A DNA stretch of 64,000 nucleotides from Lachnospiraceae bacterium (GCA_025758065.1 CP107199.1:3890181-3954180); one strand, 5' to 3'; counted from the stretch's first letter, positions 7,464-17,010 are shown. Program-made: numbers and translations. Notes: a model not told the origin generated them from the letters alone.

Positions 7464-8741
7464 TTATTCTCCAATCATGATCTTAATGATCTCTTCATTT
7501 GTTTCTTTCATTCCTTCTTTTCCAAGACGGCCTACATTCTTTAAGGTTTCTTCTACACCCTTGGTAACAATTCCGTCACCGCCGTAGAACTGCTGGCCTC
7601 TGATGTACATATTGTATCCTAAGATACCTGCTTCTACTGCTGATGCGATCTTAGCTGCACAGGAAGCTTTTGCACCGTCACAGACAATACCAGATACGAT
7701 AGCCAATGCATTTACTATTGTATGGGTAATCTCCTTAAAACCACCACCGCAAAGATATGCGATACCAGCGCCTGCACCTGCACCTGCACTGACTGCGCCA
7801 CAATATGCAGAGAGACGGCCAATAGGAGTCTTCTGATGGATCGCTGCCAGGTTAGATAAAGCAAGAGCACGGTACATCTTCTCTTCTCCTACATTTAACT
7901 CCTTTGCATATACGATAACCGGAACTGAAACTGTGATTCCCTGATTTCCGCTCCCGGAGTTAATGACTACAGGCAGTTCACATCCGTTCATACGTGCATC
8001 AGAACCTGCTGCTGCCATTGCTTTGGCACGGACACGTACATTGGTTCCTTCCATATCTAACAGGACCTTACCAATGTTTGCACCATAATTTCCCTTGATG
8101 CCCTCCTCTGCAATAGTCCAGTTATACTCAATCTGACGTTTTAAAACTGGTTTGATATCTTCTGCATCTACTGTATTGATAAAATCCCAGATATCTTTCA
8201 TATTTAAAAGGCTTCTGTCTGTAAGCCCTTCTTCGCTTTCGCCTTTTACTTCTGTCTGCTGTAAGATCTCACCGTTCTTTTCAACCAGAACAATATTGGT
8301 ATGGTAGTTTACAATACGTACCTTTGCGTAGTCATCTCCCTTAAAAAGAGTTACCACGATTTCAAATGTAAGCCCATTATCCACATGTTCTACAGAAATA
8401 GGAGTCTTATCCAGGAATTCCCTCATTTCCTTTACCTGGTCTTCTGTAACATGAGCGATAACTTCCAGTTCTTTATCCGGATCACCTGCAACAATACCTG
8501 CCGCTGCTGCTGCCGGAATACCCTTTAAATGATCTGTATTTGGGACAATAACTGATTTCACATTTTTGATAATGCTTCCGCTGGCACCGATCACTACTCT
8601 CTCAGGCATCTGTCCCAGCACTTTCTTTGCAACTGCTGCTGCATAAGCTAAAGCAATAGGTTCTGTACATCCCATAGCAGGGATCAGCTCTTCTTTAAGG
8701 ATCTGGATATACGCACTATACTTTTCATTTGTTTTTTCCAT
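7464..8741 (-). CDS. L-cysteine desulfidase / L-serine dehydratase-alpha-like protein (UPF0597)
   Basis: A 425-residue member of the UPF0597/YhaM family, related to the alpha subunit of iron-sulfur L-serine dehydratase. Archaeal and bacterial relatives degrade L-cysteine to sulfide, ammonia and pyruvate using a [4Fe-4S] cluster. The family opening EELIPAMGCTEPIALA is present, with the likely cluster Cys at residue 25. Further Cys occur in YCGAVSAG, YLCGGGFKE and VCDGAKASCAAKIASA, and the NSGSGNQGI motif is clear. A LysR gene is divergent, so control by cysteine or sulfur status is plausible. The substrate is inferred from the family. Confidence 0.85.
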   Translation of the reverse strand: MEKTNEKYSAYIQILKEELIPAMGCTEPIALAYAAAVAKKVLGQMPERVVIGASGSIIKNVKSVIVPNTDHLKGIPAAAAAGIVAGDPDKELEVIAHVTEDQVKEMREFLDKTPISVEHVDNGLTFEIVVTLFKGDDYAKVRIVNYHTNIVLVEKNGEILQQTEVKGESEEGLTDRSLLNMKDIWDFINTVDAEDIKPVLKRQIEYNWTIAEEGIKGNYGANIGKVLLDMEGTNVRVRAKAMAAAGSDARMNGCELPVVINSGSGNQGITVSVPVIVYAKELNVGEEKMYRALALSNLAAIHQKTPIGRLSAYCGAVSAGAGAGAGIAYLCGGGFKEITHTIVNALAIVSGIVCDGAKASCAAKIASAVEAGILGYNMYIRGQQFYGGDGIVTKGVEETLKNVGRLGKEGMKETNEEIIKIMIGE

Positions 8742-8907
8742 TGTTCACAGCCTCCGACTTCTTTTGTTTGTTTTTGATCATTTATCCTGTTTATATTTGT
8801 TCTTGATTTCTCTCTACACTTAATGTAACATAGAAATAACCCGATGTAAAATTTAACATTTTAAATATATCGTTTAAAATTTTTTATAGATTGAAAGGAC
8901 TGTTTTC

Positions 8908-9789
8908 ATGGAATTTCGTGAACTTTCTACCTTTCTTCAGGTAGCTAAACTACAGAGTTTTTCAAAGGCCGCCAAGGTATTAGGCTACTCCCAGGCAGCT
9001 GTTACTATTCAGATCAAGCAGTTAGAACAGGAGCTGGGTGTCCACCTGTTTGACCGCATCGGCAAGCAGACCTCACTGACACACCAGGGCAGTGTTTTTT
9101 ATGACCATGCTGCCTCTATTATGCGGGATATTGCCCAGGCAAAGGATGCTGTATCACACCCTCAGAAATTAAACGGGCATCTTTGTATCGGAACCATTGA
9201 GTCCATCTGTGCTTCCCTCTTTCCTTCCCTGCTGACGGAATATCATAAACTGCACCCTGAGGTAAATATAAGCATCCGCACCGATTCCCCGGATCAGCTG
9301 TTAGAACAGATCAATGGCAACCAACTGGATCTGGTGTATTTTATGGATAAACGTGTTTATGATGTGAAATGGGAAAAAGTTTTAGAAGAACCGGAAGAGA
9401 TCGTGTTTGCAGCTACAGCAGACCATCCCCTTGCCCAGAGATCAGAACCTTTAAGCCTGGATGATGTTTTATCTTATCCTATGGTAGTAACAGAAAAAAA
9501 TGCCAGTTACCGCCTGATCCTGGAGCAGTATCTGGCTGCTATGGGCAAAAGCCTTCAGCCTTATCTGGAGATTGGAAATACCGATTTTATCCTTCAGTTT
9601 TTAAAGCAGAATACAGGCATTACCTTTCTGCCCCGCTTTACAGTGGAAAAAGCAGTTTCTGAAGGTTATCTACGTATTTTATCTGTTAAAAAGTTTTCTA
9701 TCCGCACCTGGCGCCAGATCCTTTATCACAAGGACAAATGGGTCACAAGAGAAATGGCTGAATTTATCAGGCTAGCCCAGGAACTTTAA
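8908..9789 (+). CDS. LysR-family transcriptional regulator
   Basis: A 293-residue regulator. The N-terminal winged helix-turn-helix (about 1-60) shows the LysR pattern FSKAAKVLGYSQAAVTIQIKQLEQELGVHLFDR. A periplasmic-binding-like effector domain follows from about residue 90. It is divergent from the cysteine desulfidase-type gene across 166 bases, the arrangement in which LysR proteins usually control the neighbour. The ligand cannot be told from sequence. Confidence 0.92.
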   Translation: MEFRELSTFLQVAKLQSFSKAAKVLGYSQAAVTIQIKQLEQELGVHLFDRIGKQTSLTHQGSVFYDHAASIMRDIAQAKDAVSHPQKLNGHLCIGTIESICASLFPSLLTEYHKLHPEVNISIRTDSPDQLLEQINGNQLDLVYFMDKRVYDVKWEKVLEEPEEIVFAATADHPLAQRSEPLSLDDVLSYPMVVTEKNASYRLILEQYLAAMGKSLQPYLEIGNTDFILQFLKQNTGITFLPRFTVEKAVSEGYLRILSVKKFSIRTWRQILYHKDKWVTREMAEFIRLAQEL

Positions 9790-9838
9790 TGTCGTGGTCA
9801 AACTGCAACACTTTATCCAAGGTGTGAGTAATCTGTAC

Positions 9839-9868
9839 TTTACATTTTCCCGGTTCTGTTGCTATAAT
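9839..9868 (+). promoter_or_regulatory. Promoter for second lysR gene
   Basis: TTTACA (9839-9844) and TATAAT (9863-9868) with 18-base spacing, about 50 bases before the ATG at 9919. Confidence 0.6.
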
Positions 9869-9918
9869 AAAAACATATAGCACATATGAATTAATGTTAT
9901 GATACCGGAGGCATTTCC

Positions 9919-10800
9919 ATGGAACAGAATCTTTCCCAATATAAGATCTTTTATGAGGTAGCAAAAGCTGGCAATATTTCCAAAGCTGCCAAAGAGCTTT
10001 ACATCAGCCAGCCTGCTATCAGCAAAGCCATCAGCAAGTTAGAAGACAGTTTAGGTCTCTCCTTATTTACCCGCAGTTCCCGCGGGGTCCAGCTGACTTC
10101 CGAAGGGGAAATTTTGTTTGAACATGCAAAAGAAGCCTTTGATACTTTAAGCAGAGGAGAGCAGGAATTAAAGCGGATCCAGGAATTTGATATCGGCCAC
10201 CTGCGTATCGGCGTCAGCAATACACTATGCAAATACGTACTTCTTCCTTATCTGAAGACCTTCATCGACCAGTATCCGCACATGAAAGTGACCATTGAAA
10301 GCCAGTCTACTGCCCAGACTCTTTCCAGACTAGAACAGCAGAAACTAGATCTCGGACTGGTAGCTGAGCCGTCTCTGCGCAAGGATCTGGCATTTATCCC
10401 GGTTATGGATATCCAAGATGTTTTTGTGGCTACACCTGCTTATCTGAACAACCTGTACGTGCGTGAAGGAAAGGATACTAATATTTTTGAAACAGGAAAT
10501 ATCATGCTCCTTGACCCCAGCAATATGACCCGCCATCATGTAGACGATTATATGTCCGAAAATCACATTGCGCCAAGACAGATACTGGAAGTAACTACCA
10601 TGGACCTGTTGATCGAGTTTGTAAAGATCGGCCTGGGAGTTGCCTGTGTTATCAGGGAGCTGGTTCAGAAAGAACTGGATAACGGATCACTAGTAGAGCT
10701 TCCTTTGGAAATCCCGATCCACAGAAGGACCATTGGTTTCGCCTATCATCCTTCAAATCAAGCCATGTCCCTGAAAACATTTTTAGAATTTTTATATTAA
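9919..10800 (+). CDS. LysR-family transcriptional regulator
   Basis: A 293-residue LysR protein: helix-turn-helix segment ISKAAKELYISQPAISKAISKLE near residues 19-41, then the effector domain. It ends at a strong terminator and is convergent with ilvC. The two LysR genes here lie in tandem on the plus strand but differ in sequence, so this is not a recent duplication. The target is unknown; ilvC is a neighbour but not divergent from it. Confidence 0.92.
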   Translation: MEQNLSQYKIFYEVAKAGNISKAAKELYISQPAISKAISKLEDSLGLSLFTRSSRGVQLTSEGEILFEHAKEAFDTLSRGEQELKRIQEFDIGHLRIGVSNTLCKYVLLPYLKTFIDQYPHMKVTIESQSTAQTLSRLEQQKLDLGLVAEPSLRKDLAFIPVMDIQDVFVATPAYLNNLYVREGKDTNIFETGNIMLLDPSNMTRHHVDDYMSENHIAPRQILEVTTMDLLIEFVKIGLGVACVIRELVQKELDNGSLVELPLEIPIHRRTIGFAYHPSNQAMSLKTFLEFLY

Positions 10801-10818
10801 ATGTACTATCAAGCATCA

Positions 10819-10870
10819 AAAAACTCCCGGAATCCCAAAGGTCACAGCCTTCTGAAATTCCGGGAGTTTT
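10819..10870. terminator. Bidirectional intrinsic terminator between lysR and ilvC
   Basis: AACTCCCGGAAT pairs with ATTCCGGGAGTT, with A and T runs on both sides, so it can end transcripts from either strand. Confidence 0.85.
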
Positions 10871-10885
10871 GTATTCATACGGGAA

Positions 10886-10941
10886 ACCCAAACTCCGCTT
10901 CGCTACGTTTGGGTAGCGTTCAATTTCGTACGAAATTGAAC
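10886..10941. repeat. Paired palindromes at the 3' end of ilvC
   Basis: ACCCAAAC/GTTTGGGT forms a hairpin at 10886-10914. Immediately before the ilvC stop, 10918-10941 is a perfect 24-bp palindrome: GTTCAATTTCGT followed by its exact inverse. Neither has a T tract. They could stabilise the ilvC 3' end or be remnants of a mobile repeat. Confidence 0.6.
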
Positions 10942-11961
10942 TTAGTTATTGATCAGTTTGTCGGATTCGTTGTTCCAGCTGTACAGCTTACGGATCTCAG
11001 CGCCAACCTGCTCTGATGGATGCTCAGATGCAAGCTTTCTCATAGCCTTGAAGTGTACCTGACGGCCAGCTGGGGACATATCAAGTAAGAATTCCTTAGC
11101 GAAGGTACCATCCTGGATATCGGAAAGGATCTTCTTCATAGCCTTCTTGGTCTCAGCAGTAACGATCTTAGGTCCGGTTACATAATCACCATACTCAGCA
11201 GTATTGGAGATGGAGTAACGCATTCCAGCGAAACCGGACTGATAGATCAGGTCTACGATCAGCTTCATCTCATGGATACACTCAAAGTAAGCATTTCTTG
11301 GATCATATCCAGCTTCTACCAGAGTCTCGAAACCAGCCTGCATTAAAGCACAAACACCGCCGCAAAGAACAGCCTGCTCACCAAACAGGTCAGTTTCTGT
11401 CTCAGTACGGAAGGTAGTCTCTAACAGGCCTGCTCTTGCACCACCGATAGCAAGACCGTAAGCCAGTGCTTTCTCCAGTGCTTTTCCTGTATAATCCTGC
11501 TCTACAGCTATCAGACAAGGAGTTCCCTTGCCAGCCTGGTACTCACTGCGTACAGTGTGGCCTGGTGCCTTAGGAGCGATCATGGTAACATCTACATTCT
11601 TTGGTGGCTTGATGCATCCGAAATGGATATTGAAGCCGTGTGCGAACATCAGCATATCGCCATCCTTTAAGTTTGGCTCAATGTCCTTCTTATACATATC
11701 TGCCTGCAGCTCATCGTTGATCAGGATCATGATGATATCTGCTCTCTTTGCAGCCTCTGCTGCAGTATATACAGTAAAGCCCTGCTCTTCTGCTCTCTTC
11801 CAGGAGCGGCTTCCTTCATACAGACCGATGATAACATCGCATCCGGACTCCTTTAAATTTAATGCATGTGCATGTCCCTGGCTTCCGTAACCAATAACAG
11901 CAATTGTCTTGCCCTCTAACATTGAAAGGTTACAGTCTTCCTGATAATAAATCTTTGCCAT
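10942..11961 (-). CDS. ilvC: Ketol-acid reductoisomerase (NADP+)
   Basis: A class I (short) KARI of 339 residues that converts 2-acetolactate to dihydroxyisovalerate in valine, leucine and isoleucine synthesis. The Rossmann motif GYGSQGHAHALNLKESG lies near residue 24. The cofactor loop (YEGSRSW) fits NADPH use. The C-terminal knotted domain has the metal ligands D and E in EQAVLCGG and ECIHEMKLIVDLIY. It follows ilvN on the same strand 134 bases on; no ilvB (large subunit) is in the window. Confidence 0.97.
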   Translation of the reverse strand: MAKIYYQEDCNLSMLEGKTIAVIGYGSQGHAHALNLKESGCDVIIGLYEGSRSWKRAEEQGFTVYTAAEAAKRADIIMILINDELQADMYKKDIEPNLKDGDMLMFAHGFNIHFGCIKPPKNVDVTMIAPKAPGHTVRSEYQAGKGTPCLIAVEQDYTGKALEKALAYGLAIGGARAGLLETTFRTETETDLFGEQAVLCGGVCALMQAGFETLVEAGYDPRNAYFECIHEMKLIVDLIYQSGFAGMRYSISNTAEYGDYVTGPKIVTAETKKAMKKILSDIQDGTFAKEFLLDMSPAGRQVHFKAMRKLASEHPSEQVGAEIRKLYSWNNESDKLINN

Positions 11962-12095
11962 AGCGTTTTTTCCTCCTACTATCGTATAAAACTTATAACC
12001 AGCAGATTCACTGGCGTATTTATGTTAAGACAGCAAGTCCGACGCCTCTCTGTTCGCCTTTGGCTGCCCCCTTAAGCTCTTTTAAACACTTTGCC

Positions 12096-12602
12096 TTATG
12101 GCAAAACGCGGATGTCTTCACTGCCACGTTCCAGTCCGGTCAGTCCGGTACGGGCCAGTTCCAGGATCTCATAATCTTCTAACAGATTAATAAGTGCATC
12201 CAGCTTTGACTGGTCTCCTGTCAGCATAACAGTCAGGGAATCTTTTCCCACATCCACAATGGTCGCACGGAAAATACTTGAGATCGCGCTGACCGCCTGA
12301 CGGTCATTTGCCCCGGCTCTCACCTTGATCATCATAAGCTCTCTGTATACAGAGCGGTCCGGGCGGAGTTCCTTAATATCTCTTACATCTTCCAGCTTAT
12401 TTAACTGGTTCTTGATCTGCTCAAGAACGGTCTGGTCTCCTAATGACACAACTGTCATTCTGGAATACCTTGGGTCTGCAGTAACACCTACTGTCAGACT
12501 CTCAATATTATATCCACGGCGGCTGAACATACCCGCTACACGGGACAGAACACCGGCCGTATTATCCACTAACAATGATAACACGATTCTGTCTTCCATC
12601 AT
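12096..12602 (-). CDS. ilvN: Acetolactate synthase small (regulatory) subunit
   Basis: A regulatory subunit with an N-terminal ACT domain (VDNTAGVLSRVAGMFSRRGYNIESL) and the C-terminal small-subunit domain. It stimulates the catalytic IlvB subunit and carries valine feedback sensitivity. The frame extends upstream to 12617, but the ATG at 12602 has GGAGG eight bases before it and is preferred, giving 168 residues. It has its own promoter and precedes ilvC. The catalytic partner must be encoded elsewhere. Confidence 0.95.
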   Translation of the reverse strand: MMEDRIVLSLLVDNTAGVLSRVAGMFSRRGYNIESLTVGVTADPRYSRMTVVSLGDQTVLEQIKNQLNKLEDVRDIKELRPDRSVYRELMMIKVRAGANDRQAVSAISSIFRATIVDVGKDSLTVMLTGDQSKLDALINLLEDYEILELARTGLTGLERGSEDIRVLP

Positions 12603-12667
12603 ATCATTTGCCTCCATATCGGTCTGCCAAAGACAAACGTCTTCTGGCGTCCCACATATTAGTTTTT

Positions 12668-12696
12668 ATAATAACAACCATTACCTGCTTTGTCAA
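12668..12696 (-). promoter_or_regulatory. Promoter for ilvN
   Basis: On the minus strand TTGACA (12691-12696) and TATTAT (12668-12673) are 17 bases apart, about 65 bases upstream of the chosen ilvN start. I saw no T-box or leader attenuator here. Confidence 0.75.
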
Positions 12697-12729
12697 TTGC
12701 CTAATAGTAATGGATATTATGCTTTCTGG

Positions 12730-13386
12730 TTATGATACCAGCATTTTTCTCAATTCATTAACACTTTCAGCTATATAAGCAGCGTGACATTCTTCCATTT
12801 CTGTCCTGTCACCATAACCAAAAAGAACGCCTACGCACTCAATCCCCTGTTCTCTTGCACCTAATACATCATGCTCCCTGTCTCCTACCATGAGGATCTG
12901 CTCTTTTTTACCAGAAAGGCCACAGGTATCTACAACGTATCTGATCACGTCCCCTTTACGCACACGGGTCTCTTCCAGGTCCGCACCACCAATAAATTCA
13001 AAACAAGAAGTAAGACCAAAATGCCCTAAGATCTGCTTTGCAAAAACTTCCGGTTTGGAAGTAGCAAGATATAATTTCTTTCCTGCCGCTTTTAATTCCC
13101 CCAGCATTTCCGGAATGCAGGGAAATACTTTATTTTCTCTCCATCCTTTTACGGAAAAATATTCGCGGTAGACCTGAATCGCTTCTCTTGCCTGTTCTTC
13201 CGGAAAGCCATAATATTTCTGGAAGCTGTCTTTTAATGGCGGACCAATAAAAGGGCATAAACTATCCAGATCATCTACCCAAATGCCATAATGCTTTAAT
13301 GCATACTGGACTGATTTTGTGATCCCCTCTTTTGGGTCAGTAAGGGTACCATCCAGATCAAACAGCAGGTATTCTTTGTTTTTCAT
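12730..13386 (-). CDS. HAD-superfamily phosphatase (phosphoglycolate phosphatase-like)
   Basis: A haloacid dehalogenase hydrolase of about 218 residues. Motif I is DLDGTLTD near the N-terminus, motif II lies in LATSKPEVFA and motif III/IV in MVGDREHDVLGA. The helical cap between motifs I and II places it in the Gph/PgmB-like subgroup. The best start is ATG 13386 (GAAGGG upstream); the frame extends to 13419 and overlaps nudC. The substrate is unknown; small phosphomonoesters are likely. Confidence 0.88.
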   Translation of the reverse strand: MKNKEYLLFDLDGTLTDPKEGITKSVQYALKHYGIWVDDLDSLCPFIGPPLKDSFQKYYGFPEEQAREAIQVYREYFSVKGWRENKVFPCIPEMLGELKAAGKKLYLATSKPEVFAKQILGHFGLTSCFEFIGGADLEETRVRKGDVIRYVVDTCGLSGKKEQILMVGDREHDVLGAREQGIECVGVLFGYGDRTEMEECHAAYIAESVNELRKMLVS

Positions 13387-13415
13387 ATTGCAATTAATTC
13401 CCTTCGTATAAATAA

Positions 13416-14276
13416 TCAATTTTTAGAGCATTCCTGATCTTCAAAAAGTGTTCCGTCTTTAAACGCTTTCATCATTTCATGGCCTACACTGATATAAGGA
13501 GGATACTCTACAATCTCATCCCGGCTAAACCAGCCTGCTTCTGCCAGCTCATCTTCTTCTAAACGGATAACATCATCTCCGTCCAGATCTGCTGTAAAGC
13601 CGATCATCACAGAATCAGAAAATGACCATGGCTGGCTTTTGTAATAGCGGATATTCTTCACCTTCAGGCCTACTTCCTCCATAACTTCCCGGCGGACACA
13701 TTCCTCAAAAGTTTCTCCTACCTCCACATAACCTGCAATAAGGGCATAGCGGTGATAAGTTCCCCTTGCATACCGGGACATAAGCAGTTTATCTCCCTTC
13801 CGGATAGCTACGATCACTGCCGGGCAGATCTTAGGATACTCTGTATGCCCACAGGAAGAACACACCATGGACCGTTCTGTTGTTCCAGGCTCCATTTTCC
13901 CGCCGCAGCAGCCACAGAAGCGCCTGCTCTCTCTCCAGCGGTAGATCTGGCTTCCTGTAATACCGGCAAAAGCCTGATAGCCTGGTTCCATTTCCCGGAA
14001 GATCTGCATACCATTTAAAACAAATCCGCCAAATTCCGGCACTTTCATATCATCTACCAGGTAATATCCCCTATCCCCGATGGAAAACAGATAATACCCT
14101 TTTTCCCTGAAATCTTCCTCAAACAGAAGATCCTGGAATGCCGGGATGCGGTATCCTTCTTTTTCCTTTAAAAGCATAACTTTGTTGTATTCATAATGTA
14201 ATAGATAATCGCTCATTTCCGGCTTTTTATCTTTTTTATACGCCGGATCGTATTTATAAGGTATTTCCTGTATCAT
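13416..14276 (-). CDS. nudC: NAD(+)/NADH diphosphatase, Nudix family
   Basis: A 286-residue NudC-type enzyme that cleaves NADH or NAD to NMN(H) and AMP and may remove NAD caps from RNA. A zinc ribbon (CGCCGG ... CSSCGH) sits in the middle, followed by the Nudix box GYVEVGETFEECVRREVMEEVG. The downstream SQPWSFSDSVMIGF motif separates NudC from other Nudix proteins. It is transcribed with the HAD gene, overlapping its upstream extension. Confidence 0.93.
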   Translation of the reverse strand: MIQEIPYKYDPAYKKDKKPEMSDYLLHYEYNKVMLLKEKEGYRIPAFQDLLFEEDFREKGYYLFSIGDRGYYLVDDMKVPEFGGFVLNGMQIFREMEPGYQAFAGITGSQIYRWRESRRFCGCCGGKMEPGTTERSMVCSSCGHTEYPKICPAVIVAIRKGDKLLMSRYARGTYHRYALIAGYVEVGETFEECVRREVMEEVGLKVKNIRYYKSQPWSFSDSVMIGFTADLDGDDVIRLEEDELAEAGWFSRDEIVEYPPYISVGHEMMKAFKDGTLFEDQECSKN

Positions 14277-14306
14277 TTTAACTTATGGCTCCTTTTAACA
14301 GCTGCT

Positions 14307-15704
14307 TTAATGATCCTTTTTTCTAAACCATTTCATTCCATCTACACGGCGCAGACTGCTGAAGAAGAAATAATAGACCACAAAAGCCACTGAGGTGATC
14401 GTCCATGACATCGGATAGCAAAAAGCAGCTGCCAGAATAGATCTGTACTGGGGAAGGAAAAAGATGATCCAGATCACACGAAGACAGCATACACCTACAC
14501 CAGTCATGATCAATGGCATCCAGGCATCTCCCACACCACGCAGTGTACCAGATAATATCTCTATGGTAATATAGGTGATCAATGTAGGCACCATGAAATG
14601 GATCAGGCTCAGGCCGATCTCCTGTACCTGTGCATCAGATGTAAACAGATCAATAAGCAGATATCCCTTTAAATATAGTAAAGTGGATACAATGGCTGTC
14701 ATGATCGTTCCAATGACCATACATGCTCCTGCTCCCTTTCGAACACGGTCTATGCGGCCTGCACCATAATTCTGTCCCACAAAAGTAGTAACAGAAATCC
14801 CCAGTGCATTGATCATCATCCAGTAAAGTCCGTCTACTTTTCCATAAGTAGCCCAGGCAGTTACATTATCAGTTCCCAGAGTATTTACACCAGCCTGGAT
14901 GATAATATTTGAAATATTATACATAACAGACTGCATACCGGCTGGAATGCCAATACGCACGATGCGACGGAGCATACGTTCATCAATACGTACCTTGCTC
15001 CACACCAGCTTATACATATCATCTGTATGGATCAGTGCATACACTACCATGCAGGCACTGAACAGCTGGGACGTAATAGTAGCAATAGCTGCTCCGGCCA
15101 CCCCCATACGCAGCCCTGCTACCAGAATAATGTCTAACAGGATGTTGACCATACAGCTTCCAATAAGAAAGTACAAAGGTCGTTTGGAATCCCCCACAGC
15201 GCGCAGGATACCAGCCCCCATATTATAGATCAGGTTTGGGATCATACCCAGAAAATATATGCGTATATATACAACTGCATAGTTAAGAACATCCTCCGGT
15301 GTATGCATGGCTGAAAGTGCCATGTGGGCAAAAACAATGCCGATCACCATAAATAAAACACCGCCCATTAAGGAAAAGGCAACTGCTGTATGTACAGCCC
15401 AGTGTACTTTATCCGGCTTTCTGGCACCGTAATACTGGGAAATAACTACGGTAGCACCGCTGGAAAGACCTACAAAAAAGCCTACCAGCAGGTTGATCAG
15501 GGTACTGGTAGTACCTCCTACTGCTGCCAATGCCTGCTTTCCTACAAAATGTCCCACTACCACTGCATCTGCCGTATTATAAAGCTGTTGAAAAAATGTG
15601 CCAAAAAGAATAGGAAAAAAGAATAATAAAAGCTGACCAAAAATACTTCCCTGAGTGATATTATTTTTCTCTGGCTCTCCTGTATTTGTTTTTCCTGCAC
15701 CCAT
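14307..15704 (-). CDS. MATE-family multidrug/Na+ efflux transporter
   Basis: An integral membrane protein of about 465 residues with the twelve-helix MATE architecture. The family segment FQQLYNTADAVVVGHFVG lies in helix 1-2, and the inverted second half begins near residue 240. The start chosen is ATG 15704, with AGGAGAG just upstream inside a longer open frame (to 15728). The substrate cannot be deduced. It sits 31 bases upstream of nudC and may be co-transcribed. Confidence 0.92.
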   Translation of the reverse strand: MGAGKTNTGEPEKNNITQGSIFGQLLLFFFPILFGTFFQQLYNTADAVVVGHFVGKQALAAVGGTTSTLINLLVGFFVGLSSGATVVISQYYGARKPDKVHWAVHTAVAFSLMGGVLFMVIGIVFAHMALSAMHTPEDVLNYAVVYIRIYFLGMIPNLIYNMGAGILRAVGDSKRPLYFLIGSCMVNILLDIILVAGLRMGVAGAAIATITSQLFSACMVVYALIHTDDMYKLVWSKVRIDERMLRRIVRIGIPAGMQSVMYNISNIIIQAGVNTLGTDNVTAWATYGKVDGLYWMMINALGISVTTFVGQNYGAGRIDRVRKGAGACMVIGTIMTAIVSTLLYLKGYLLIDLFTSDAQVQEIGLSLIHFMVPTLITYITIEILSGTLRGVGDAWMPLIMTGVGVCCLRVIWIIFFLPQYRSILAAAFCYPMSWTITSVAFVVYYFFFSSLRRVDGMKWFRKKDH

Positions 15705-15800
15705 TACTTCTCTCCTAGATTTTTCCATTTTTTTAAGAAAATGATACCCACCAGTTATAAATTTACTTATTACAAATTTACTTACTGATGGGCACCATAC

Positions 15801-16745
15801 TTATTTTTTATCTTCTTTTGCAGCAATCTCAGAAATAGATTTTACCAGACCTGCAATCCCCTGGATATCAGATGGAATGATGATCTTGTTTGCTTTTCCG
15901 TCTGCTGCCGCCTGGAAAGCTTCCAGACTCTTAAGCTGCAATACCGCCTGGTCTGCACCGGCTTCTTTAATATAACGGATACCGTCTGCAGTTGCCTGTT
16001 GCACGGCACGGATGGCTTCTGCCTGTCCTTCTGCTTCTTTGATCTTCTTTTCCTTTTCTGCCTCTGCACGAAGGATAGCTGCCTCTTTTTCTGCTTCTGC
16101 ATTTAAAACTGCAGATTCCTTATTTCCCTCTGCTACCAGGATCATGGACTTCTTCTCACCTTCTGCACGAAGAATAGCTTCACGGCGCTCACGTTCTGCC
16201 TTCATCTGCTTTTCCATAGCTTCCTGTATAGCTGCAGGGGGTTCAATATTTTTAAGCTCCACTCTGGTCACTTTAATGCCCCACGGATCAGTTGCAATAT
16301 CCAGAGACTCCTGCATCTTTGCGTTAATAGTCTCTCTGGAAGTCAGTGTCTCATCTAACTCCAGCTCACCAATAATATTTCTAAGAGTGGTTGCAGTCAG
16401 GTTTTCAATCGCAAGAATAGGACGTTCCACACCGTATGCATAGGATTTCGGATCTGTAATATAGAAAAATACCACAGTATCGATCTGCATGGTAACATTA
16501 TCCTTGGTAATAACCGGCTGAGGCGGAAAATCCTCTACTTGTTCCTTTAAATTTACTTTCTTTGCTACTCTGTCAATAAACGGAACCATAAAATGGATAC
16601 CTACGCCATATGTTCCCAGATATGCTCCAAGACGTTCTACAACCAGAGCCTGGGCCTGGGGAACAATGCGGATACAGGATGTAAGAATAAAAACAATAAA
16701 AAGTACTAAAATAAGAAATATCACGGAACCTCCAAACATCAACAT
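15801..16745 (-). CDS. SPFH/band-7 (stomatin, QmcA-like) membrane protein
   Basis: A 314-residue protein with one N-terminal membrane helix (about 5-25) and an SPFH domain starting RIVPQAQALVVERLGAYLGTYG. A long Ala/Glu/Lys coiled coil covers about 180-250. Such proteins form large membrane-tethered oligomers and are linked to membrane-domain organisation and FtsH-type proteolysis. The usual partner NfeD is not adjacent; a 159-bp repeat lies upstream instead. AGGAGG precedes the start. Confidence 0.92.
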   Translation of the reverse strand: MLMFGGSVIFLILVLFIVFILTSCIRIVPQAQALVVERLGAYLGTYGVGIHFMVPFIDRVAKKVNLKEQVEDFPPQPVITKDNVTMQIDTVVFFYITDPKSYAYGVERPILAIENLTATTLRNIIGELELDETLTSRETINAKMQESLDIATDPWGIKVTRVELKNIEPPAAIQEAMEKQMKAERERREAILRAEGEKKSMILVAEGNKESAVLNAEAEKEAAILRAEAEKEKKIKEAEGQAEAIRAVQQATADGIRYIKEAGADQAVLQLKSLEAFQAAADGKANKIIIPSDIQGIAGLVKSISEIAAKEDKK

Positions 16746-16769
16746 ATACTACCTCCTGAATTTTTAGAT

Positions 16770-16927
16770 GTACTCTCGGAATCTTTTTGTACTTGATTTT
16801 GCGAGAAGATTTTTTGTCAGTTGTGCCCAAATTTCATTAACGTACGCGGTGCGTACGTTAATGAAATTCGGGTGCAACTGGCGGAAAATCGGCCGCAAAA
16901 GCAAATGCAGGAAAGACTCCGAGAGTA
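16770..16927 (+). repeat. 159-bp palindromic repeat, copy B
   Basis: Same orientation as copy A. The terminal arms are GTACTCTCGGAATCTTT at the left and AAGACTCCGAGAGTAT at the right. The centre is a long near-perfect palindrome (ATTTCATTAACGTACGCG with its inverse), so this copy would fold into one extended cruciform. It lies between the SPFH gene and the asparaginase promoter. Confidence 0.9.
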
Positions 16928-16981
16928 TATTTAGTTGTATGAGTATAGTTTAACATATTTCTGATTTTATTCAATCAAGGA

Positions 16982-17010
16982 TTGTAAAAGTGATGAATTC
17001 TTAATATAAT
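16982..17010 (+). promoter_or_regulatory. Promoter for asparaginase-azlCD
   Basis: TTGTAA (16982-16987) and a perfect TATAAT (17005-17010), 17 bases apart, about 50 bases upstream of the ATG at 17060. Confidence 0.75.

Noticed and set aside
16573..16830. 85-residue minus-strand frame over the SPFH start
   Set aside because: Half is the palindromic repeat and half an out-of-frame reading of the SPFH gene.
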